64,000 nt of DNA from G942493375 sp942493375 (GTDB lineage: Bacteria > Armatimonadota > UBA5829): NCBI GenBank assembly GCA_942493375.1, contig OW818698.1:6138001-6202000 (forward strand). The letters run 5' to 3'. Positions 57,975 to 64,000 of this stretch are shown here, piece after piece (position 1 is the first letter of the stretch; the number at the start of each line of letters is the position of its first letter). Position numbers and translations under genes: made by a program. A model generated the notes under the pieces. The model had not been told where the DNA came from and did not search any database. It saw only the letters and a list, made by a program, of their open reading frames with translations.

Positions 57975-60900
57975 TCACTCTTCCTTCCCCAAACAACACT
58001 TCTTATATTTTTTTCCGCTTCCGCAGGGGCACAGGTCGTTGCGGCCTGGTTTTGCGGCGGATGCTTTGGCTGCAGCACCAGCCATCATTTTAAATTCAAC
58101 ATCTCCGCCCATGCCTGCAGGACCCTCAGCAGAACGCTCAACAAGATCGTTGAATGCTATCTGCTTGCGGACAGGCTTAGATTCCAGCTGAATCCTGTAC
58201 ATAATTCGAACCAAATCATCCTGTAACGAACCGATCATCTGCTGGAACAGGTCATAGCCCTCTTTGCGGTACTCAACAAGCGGGTCTCGCTGTGCGTATC
58301 CTCTGAGTCCAACACCCTCCCGCAGGAAGTCCATCGCTCCCAGGTGATCGATCCACTTGCGGTTGATCAGGTCAAGAGCAATATTGCGCTCCATTTCGCG
58401 CATAAGCTCAATGCCGATCTGCTGTTCTTTCATTTCGTAGGATCGTTCAACTATATCTCCCAGGAAGTCCAGCAGGTCCTCTCGCTTCTTACCAAGTAAC
58501 TCAGCAGGCTTAGCAAAGAACTCAATTGGGAGTATCTCATTCAGGTAAACATACAGACCATTGTTGTCCCATTCATTCGGTGCAACATTCATAGGCCAGT
58601 ATATCGATACGCCTTGTTCCATCGATTCATAGAGATAGCCGACAATCGTTGCTCGCAGGTCAGCACCAGCAAGGATCTCGCGTCTCTGTTTGTATATAGT
58701 CTCGCGCTGGACATTCATGACATCGTCGTAGTCCAGAACGTGTTTTCTCATATCGAAGTGATGCATTTCTACTTTCTTCTGAGCACGTTCAATTACTCGT
58801 GAAAGCAGTCTTGCGTCAAGGGCCTGGTCTTCTCTCCAACCCTGAAGCAGGATGTTCTGGCTCTTGTCACCGAACAGTCTCCAGAGTTCGTCTTCCAGAG
58901 ATACGAAGAACCTGGTTGCACCAGGGTCACCCTGTCGTCCGGAACGTCCACGGAGCTGGTTATCGATTCTTCGGCTTTCGTGTCGTTCTGTTCCAACAAT
59001 ACACAGTCCGCCGCGTTTGATAACATCCAGGGCTTCCGGAGTAGCTCCGGTGAACTTGTCCGGGTTCTTGGTCTTCCATGAATTGAAATCCCAATCGATA
59101 TCTTTGTCATCCAATGGCTCAACTACCGGAATTGGCGCATCCTCATCGAGGGTCGTGCCGCCAAGGATGATGTCAACGCCTCGACCTGCCATGTTAGTAG
59201 CAATAGTCACAGCGCCTTTGCGTCCAGCCTGGGAAATGATCTCAGCTTCACGCTCGTGGTACTTAGCATTCAATACCTTGTGCTCGATGCCTTCTTTGAG
59301 CCCACTGTAAAGGTGTGCTCTGGCAGACTCCGGCAATTGTGTATAGACCATGAATGCAGATATATTCTCATCCGAGAGCATATCGGTGCTCATTTCTAAT
59401 TGCTTGGCCAGTTTTGCCACTTTAGGTATTGTTAATTCGTTGAAGTTAGAGTTAAGCAATGCGTGGTGGGCTTTGAGAGTCTCCCCATCGATACCCTTGG
59501 TGTTGTCCAGTTTTACACGAATGATCTCTGTGAGTGCAAGCAGCTGCAGTCTTTCGCTCAGCAGCCTCTCGCTGACTCTTTCAGAGACCTCGATCGATCT
59601 GGTTCCAACCAGTACCGGTTGCTGTTTTGCGTGGCACCTGATGACATCCAGCAGGATACCGCGGAATTTGGCATCCTCACTCTTATAAATAACGTCCGGC
59701 ATATCTTTACGGATAACCAACCGGTTGGTCGGCACTTCCAGGACATCCAGACCATATATCTTCCGGAATTCTTCTTCTTCAGTTTTAGCTGTTCCAGTCA
59801 TACCACCAAGCTTTTTATAAAGCCTGAAGTAGTTCTGGTATGTAATGGTAGCCAGAGTCTGGCTTTCTTCCTCTATGTTACAGCCTTCTTTGGCCTCAAC
59901 TGCCTGATGCAGGCCATCGCTCCATCTACGACCGAACATAAGACGTCCGGTGAACTCGTCTACAATCGTTACCTGCCCATCTTTTACCACATAGTCGATA
60001 TCCTTGCGGAATACGCCATGGGCCTTTAGAGCAGAGTTGATGTACTGGTTGAGTTCGTTGTTGGCGGTATCGTTAAGGTTGCCGCAGCCGGTTATTTCTT
60101 CAACGTGACGTGTACCTTCTTCGGTCAACATCGCCGTCTTGGCCTTTTCGTCTATCGTATAGTCAACCTCTTTGACCAGTCTACGAATGATGCGGTCGGC
60201 TTTATAGTAATCATCACTGGACCGGAAACCGTGGCCCGAGATGATAAGAGGCGTTCTTGCTTCATCAATGAGAATACTATCAACTTCGTCGACAATAGCA
60301 AAGTTAAGTTCACGCTGGACTAAATCTTCAAGCCGGAAAGCCATATTGTCACGCAGGTAGTCAAAACCGAACTCGTGGTTAGTACCATATGTAATATCGC
60401 AATCGTATGCTTCCTTACGAGAAGAAGGACGCAGCAACGCCCACTCTTCAGGATCATCAGGAACATATTCCATATCGAATACGAACGACCTGCCCATATC
60501 CCCGGTCTCTGCACTCTGGCCGTGGATAGAACCGATGGTTAGTCCAAGAAGCTCAAATACCGGGCCATTCCAGGCGGCGTCTCTTTTTGACAGGTAGTCG
60601 TTGACGGTTACAAGGTGGGCGCCATGCCCGGAAAGCGCATTGAGATAGAGTGGGAGAGTTGCAACAAGAGTCTTGCCTTCTCCAGTTCTCATCTCTGCAA
60701 TTCTTCCCTCATGCAGAACCATACCTCCGATCATCTGTACATCGAAATGCCTCAGACCGAGGGTTCGGATACTGGACTCGCGGACGACTGCAAAAGCCTC
60801 CGGTAAGATCTGTTCAAGGGTCTCACCATCTGCTATACGCTTTCTGAACTCAGCGGTTTTAGCTCTGAGTTGATCATTGGAAAGCGGCTTAAGTCCGGCT

Positions 60901-60995
60901 TCAAATGTGTTTATAGTGTCAGCTATGCCGCGGAATCTTTTGATTTCACGTTCATTGTTGCTTAATAACTTGTGGATTGTTTCGAGGATGCTCAT
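57975..60995 (-). CDS. secA: Protein translocase ATPase SecA
   Basis: 1006 residues from the ATG at 60995 (AGGACACGAT upstream), which gives the usual MSILETIHKLLSNNEREIKR start. Nucleotide-binding fold 1 has MRTGEGKTLVATLPLYLNAL (Walker A) and FAIVDEVDSILIDEARTPLI (DEAD). The preprotein-binding region includes ITYQNYFRLYKKLGGMTGTA. Fold 2 has GRKGAVTIATNMAGRGVDII and RNDLCPCGSGKKYKKCC near the end is the zinc-binding SEC-C tail that contacts SecB/ribosomes. An insert around residues 515-590 makes it longer than E. coli SecA (901). It powers Sec export, consistent with the many secreted proteins in the window. Confidence 0.97.
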   Translation of the reverse strand: MSILETIHKLLSNNEREIKRFRGIADTINTFEAGLKPLSNDQLRAKTAEFRKRIADGETLEQILPEAFAVVRESSIRTLGLRHFDVQMIGGMVLHEGRIAEMRTGEGKTLVATLPLYLNALSGHGAHLVTVNDYLSKRDAAWNGPVFELLGLTIGSIHGQSAETGDMGRSFVFDMEYVPDDPEEWALLRPSSRKEAYDCDITYGTNHEFGFDYLRDNMAFRLEDLVQRELNFAIVDEVDSILIDEARTPLIISGHGFRSSDDYYKADRIIRRLVKEVDYTIDEKAKTAMLTEEGTRHVEEITGCGNLNDTANNELNQYINSALKAHGVFRKDIDYVVKDGQVTIVDEFTGRLMFGRRWSDGLHQAVEAKEGCNIEEESQTLATITYQNYFRLYKKLGGMTGTAKTEEEEFRKIYGLDVLEVPTNRLVIRKDMPDVIYKSEDAKFRGILLDVIRCHAKQQPVLVGTRSIEVSERVSERLLSERLQLLALTEIIRVKLDNTKGIDGETLKAHHALLNSNFNELTIPKVAKLAKQLEMSTDMLSDENISAFMVYTQLPESARAHLYSGLKEGIEHKVLNAKYHEREAEIISQAGRKGAVTIATNMAGRGVDIILGGTTLDEDAPIPVVEPLDDKDIDWDFNSWKTKNPDKFTGATPEALDVIKRGGLCIVGTERHESRRIDNQLRGRSGRQGDPGATRFFVSLEDELWRLFGDKSQNILLQGWREDQALDARLLSRVIERAQKKVEMHHFDMRKHVLDYDDVMNVQRETIYKQRREILAGADLRATIVGYLYESMEQGVSIYWPMNVAPNEWDNNGLYVYLNEILPIEFFAKPAELLGKKREDLLDFLGDIVERSYEMKEQQIGIELMREMERNIALDLINRKWIDHLGAMDFLREGVGLRGYAQRDPLVEYRKEGYDLFQQMIGSLQDDLVRIMYRIQLESKPVRKQIAFNDLVERSAEGPAGMGGDVEFKMMAGAAAKASAAKPGRNDLCPCGSGKKYKKCCLGKEE

Positions 60996-61481
60996 ATCGT
61001 GTCCTGTGAATGACTGGTGATAAACACAGCCCGGCAGCGTCAAAGGCTACGGTTATGACTATTCCGGCCTCGCAGCGAGCTTCAGTCAGTTAATTTAAGC
61101 GGTACATAGAAAGACATTTGTGGCAGTCTTCCTGAAGTCAATGGGTCTCTTTCTGCTCTAAAGATATCAGATTTACACTCGGCATGTCAATTATTCGTAA
61201 CAGTTTAGAGTTGCCGGAATTTGTCATCCTGAGGAACGAAGGATCTGCTTTCCATCCGTAAAAAGCAGATCCTTCGTTCCTCAGGATGACAATGTCCCAT
61301 ATTATTGAACTCTTACAATTGTTCAGCTTTTTGCAGGCCGCCAAAATCCCCTGCCAATTGTATCTATCACACATTGACGTGAACGTGTATTGTATCGTTC
61401 CATAATGCACTTGAGTTGACATTGCAGAGTTGAATCCGCAAGATATTAGGTGTTGATACATTATTAAATAGGAGATTTTCA
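60996..61481. other. 486-bp divergent region between secA and GH78-like gene
   Basis: It contains the family C element at 61222-61316 and two TTGACG/TTGACA words (about 61376 and 61416) that could be -35 boxes for the rhamnosidase gene, without a convincing -10. The secA promoter was not located. Confidence 0.5.
61222..61316. repeat. Family C palindrome with right extension
   Basis: TGTCATCCTGAGGAACGAAG and CTTCGTTCCTCAGGATGACA arms. The right flank ATGTCCCATATTATTGAACT matches the full-length copy at 53473-53586; the left flank (TTTAGAGTTGCCGGAATT) matches that of 44971. Confidence 0.88.
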
Positions 61482-63887
61482 TTGAGAGCAATCATAAATA
61501 AAGAACCATTCGTCGATTCAAGTAAGCACTGGTCAGAAAGAGCCCTCTGGCCGGCGAAGTGGATATGCCATCCTGACCATCAGCACGATATGCCGTTTGT
61601 GCTTGCATATAAGCGCAGTTTTGAGCTGAATGAAGCCCATACTCTTCGGATTCATGTGTCGGCGGATGAACGATATGAGCTCTTTTGCGATGGTGAGAGA
61701 ATCGGTCGTGGCCCTGAACGCGGAGATATATCCCATTGGTTCTATCAGACCTACGATCTGGAACTCAGTGCCGGTGAGCATATATTCGTAGCCAGATGCT
61801 GGTCCCTCGGACATACAGCGCCTGCTCCTTATGCACAGATATACCTGCGTCCAGGTTTTCTGCTGGCTGCTGAAGGTGTGGACAAGTCATTAATTAACAC
61901 CGGAGAATCCAAATGGGAGTGTAAACAGCTTAGTGGCTACTCATTCCCTCAGCCCGGTATAATGTGGGGAACAGGAGCTAAAGTTTCGATTGATGGTGCT
62001 GCGTTTCCTTGGGGATATGAGCACGGAGCAGGGGATGATTGGGTTGCTGCACTGGCTACCGACAATGCAATCTCTGCCAGCTGCGCCAACGAACACTATC
62101 CAGTCTGGCTGCTTGCCCCATCGACTCTGCCTGCAATGATTGAGAATACTCTGCATGCTGGCAGCGCAGTATACATTGACCAACCCGAAACCGATGATAC
62201 CGAATCCATCCGTATAGACATTAAAAACAACATCTCAGATGAGCTAAGCAATTGGAACGCCCTGGTGATTGACGCATCCAGCCTTCAAATCCCTTCAAAC
62301 ACAACCCGCCGCGTTATCATAGATCTGGGTAACTACTACTGCGCGTTCCCACAGATCACACTATCTAAAGGCAAAGGTGCCAGCGTCCGTATGCACTGGT
62401 CAGAAGGGCTCTTCATAGGGACGAAATTCGTTGACTATCTCGGGTGCGATAAACCTGTGAAGTGCAATAGAAACGAGATAGACGGCAAGTGCTTCATCGG
62501 GACCGGTGATGTTTTCATCTCCGATGGCGGCGATCAACGCACATTCGACACTCTCTGGTGGGAATCCGGGAGATATGTAGAAGTTCTGGTGAAAACGTCG
62601 GATGAACCTCTCATTATTAATGACCTCTGTATCAGAGAGACTCACTATCCTTATAAGTTTGATTTCGAGTTCAAGTGTGATGATCCCAGGTTCGAGTCAG
62701 TCACCCCGATCGCTGTCCGCGTGCTGGAAATGTGTTCACACGAGACCTATATGGACTGTCCATACTATGAACAGCTGATGTACGTCGGGGACACCAGGCT
62801 CGAAGTCCTTGCTACCTATGCAATAACATCGGATGATAGACTTCCGAGAAAAGCCTTGGTGACTTTCGATCGTTCCAGGCTGCTCTCCGGTATCACCCAG
62901 TCCAGATACCCCTGCAGAGTCCGGCAGATCATTCCGCCATTCTCGGTCTGGTGGGTGTCCATGGTCCACGATTATTCCATGTGGCGTAACGATTCGGCGT
63001 TTGTTGCTTCATTAATGCCGGGAGTTCGTGCGGTGCTGGACTGTTATTGGAACTATGTAAACGCAGACGGACTTGTCCAGGCACCAAATGGTTGGAACTT
63101 CATGGACTGGGTCCCCAACTGGGTAGCAGGAGTCCCACCGGATGGCGACCTTGGAGTCAACGCACTTATCAACTGGCATTTTGTATATGCACTCCAGCAG
63201 GCATCCGAACTGGAAGCTGCACTTGGAGAACCTGAACTAGCCGCCAGGCATGCCCGCAGGGCTGATGAACTGGCAAAGGCTTGTGAGAAAGCTTTCTGGG
63301 ATAGTGATGGAGGCCTGTTTGCTGATGATCTGTCAAAGACCCATTATAGCGAACATGTGCAGTGTATAGCTCTGTTGTCCGGAAAACTATCTGCTGACAA
63401 AGCTGCTCAGTGCGCCAAAGCATTGTTTGAGCGTGAAGACCTTGCATTGACGACCATATACTTTACTCACTATCTGTTTGAGACTTACAAGCAACTTGGT
63501 AGAGTAGATAAACTGATGGAGAGAATGGAGATGTGGTTCGATCTGGAATCTCAGGGCTTCATGACTACTCCCGAAGAACCAGAACCCAGCAGATCAGACT
63601 GCCACGCCTGGGGAGCCCATCCGCTGTACCACTACTTTGCATCAATACTAGGAATAAGACCTGCAGCTCCAGGATTTACCCAGGTAAACATAACACCCAG
63701 CCTCGTTCACCTGAAACAGGCCTCAGGAACCCTCCCGCATCCCAACGGAGAGATCAAAGTCAACCTGCAAAACGACAATGGCAAACTAACAGGAGAAGTA
63801 GAACTCCCAAACGGAGTAACCGGTTCCTTCACAACCAGCACCGGAGTAATCACCCTAAAACCTGGCAAACAAAAAGTTAACGGATGA
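61482..63887 (+). CDS. GH78-like alpha-L-rhamnosidase
   Basis: 801 residues from a TTG with TAGGAG 7-8 bases upstream. There is no signal peptide, so it is probably cytoplasmic. The N-terminal beta domain contains ALWPAKWICHPDHQHDMPFV and HVSADERYELFCDGERIGRG, the lectin-like start typical of bacterial rhamnosidases. The six-hairpin barrel begins near residue 420 with THETYMDCPYYEQLMYVGD, equivalent to the acidic catalytic region of GH78. PNGWNFMDWVPNWVAGVPPD and RSDCHAWGAHPLYHYFASIL follow, and a C-terminal beta domain ends the protein. With the GH106-like gene at 8691 it makes rhamnose-containing glycans such as RG-I a plausible nutrient. Exact specificity is not evident. Confidence 0.82.
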   Translation: MRAIINKEPFVDSSKHWSERALWPAKWICHPDHQHDMPFVLAYKRSFELNEAHTLRIHVSADERYELFCDGERIGRGPERGDISHWFYQTYDLELSAGEHIFVARCWSLGHTAPAPYAQIYLRPGFLLAAEGVDKSLINTGESKWECKQLSGYSFPQPGIMWGTGAKVSIDGAAFPWGYEHGAGDDWVAALATDNAISASCANEHYPVWLLAPSTLPAMIENTLHAGSAVYIDQPETDDTESIRIDIKNNISDELSNWNALVIDASSLQIPSNTTRRVIIDLGNYYCAFPQITLSKGKGASVRMHWSEGLFIGTKFVDYLGCDKPVKCNRNEIDGKCFIGTGDVFISDGGDQRTFDTLWWESGRYVEVLVKTSDEPLIINDLCIRETHYPYKFDFEFKCDDPRFESVTPIAVRVLEMCSHETYMDCPYYEQLMYVGDTRLEVLATYAITSDDRLPRKALVTFDRSRLLSGITQSRYPCRVRQIIPPFSVWWVSMVHDYSMWRNDSAFVASLMPGVRAVLDCYWNYVNADGLVQAPNGWNFMDWVPNWVAGVPPDGDLGVNALINWHFVYALQQASELEAALGEPELAARHARRADELAKACEKAFWDSDGGLFADDLSKTHYSEHVQCIALLSGKLSADKAAQCAKALFEREDLALTTIYFTHYLFETYKQLGRVDKLMERMEMWFDLESQGFMTTPEEPEPSRSDCHAWGAHPLYHYFASILGIRPAAPGFTQVNITPSLVHLKQASGTLPHPNGEIKVNLQNDNGKLTGEVELPNGVTGSFTTSTGVITLKPGKQKVNG

Positions 63888-63889
63888 AG

Positions 63890-64000
63890 GGACAGGCTTT
63901 AGACTTTAGACTTTAGGCCATGCCCAAATTGTTGTGCGGGGTTCCAGCCTGCGAACGACGTCAAAATTGTGGTGCGGGCTTCCAGCCTGCAAACGACGCC
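63890..64000. repeat. Heptad tract and tandem 37-bp repeat at right edge
   Basis: CTTTAGACTTTAGACTTTAG follows the rhamnosidase stop. It leads into two tandem units that share TTCCAGCCTGC(A/G)AACGACG (63929-64000), the second running off the window. Confidence 0.65.

Noticed and set aside
1..64000. Prophage, integrative element or rRNA operon
   Set aside because: No integrase, structural phage gene, conjugation gene, transposase or rRNA sequence was seen on either strand.

Overview
The window looks like a chromosomal segment of an Armatimonadota (former OP10) bacterium or a close relative. The main evidence is a pair of DUF1559-type pseudopilins whose N-termini have the FPVFAKAREKARQT form common in that phylum, together with many secreted glycosidase-like proteins and a Gram-negative envelope toolkit (MacAB-TolC, an LpxH-like phosphoesterase, SecA with a SEC-C tail). 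The assignment is inferred from family resemblance. TGA is an ordinary stop here, and prfB carries the classical autoregulatory frameshift, so the standard bacterial code applies.

Positions 1-16.2 kb are an accessory, repeat-rich stretch. It holds a 5'-truncated TIM-barrel gene, a papain-like or BtrH-like protein, three large carbohydrate-active proteins, an MFS transporter, a VOC protein, a VapBC-like pair whose toxin is broken by an in-frame TGA, and an unusual ECF sigma factor (14507-15766, minus). The C-terminal half of that sigma factor is a phenylalanyl-tRNA synthetase alpha-subunit catalytic core. I regard this fusion as the most interesting object in the window.

Positions 16.2-22 kb are a minus-strand operon: MarR regulator, TolC-like channel, MacA-like adaptor, MacB-like ATPase and permease. 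A palindromic operator overlaps its promoter. Next come a small hypothetical gene, a 1071-residue secreted glycosidase-like protein, and two duplicated pseudopilin genes, each with its own promoter and terminator. From 28.6 to 33.7 kb runs accB, hom, thrC, purC and an ApgM-like gene that probably supplies the missing homoserine kinase. tilS follows, and then a complete PTS operon (EIIC, EIIB, EIIA, HPr, Enzyme I) and a tandem pair of 258-residue Cys-motif proteins.

Positions 41-64 kb mix housekeeping and envelope genes: tRNA-Ser(GGA), an LpxH-like phosphoesterase, a prenyltransferase-repeat protein, glycosyltransferases, a HAD phosphatase, a TPR protein, secG, an NAD-sugar epimerase, an M28 peptidase, a 5'-nucleotidase C-terminal domain protein, prfB, secA and a GH78-like rhamnosidase. 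Intergenic space throughout is filled with at least seven families of short palindromic or inverted repeats. Several of these abut stop codons or nest inside one another. No transposase, rRNA, prophage or CRISPR array was seen.
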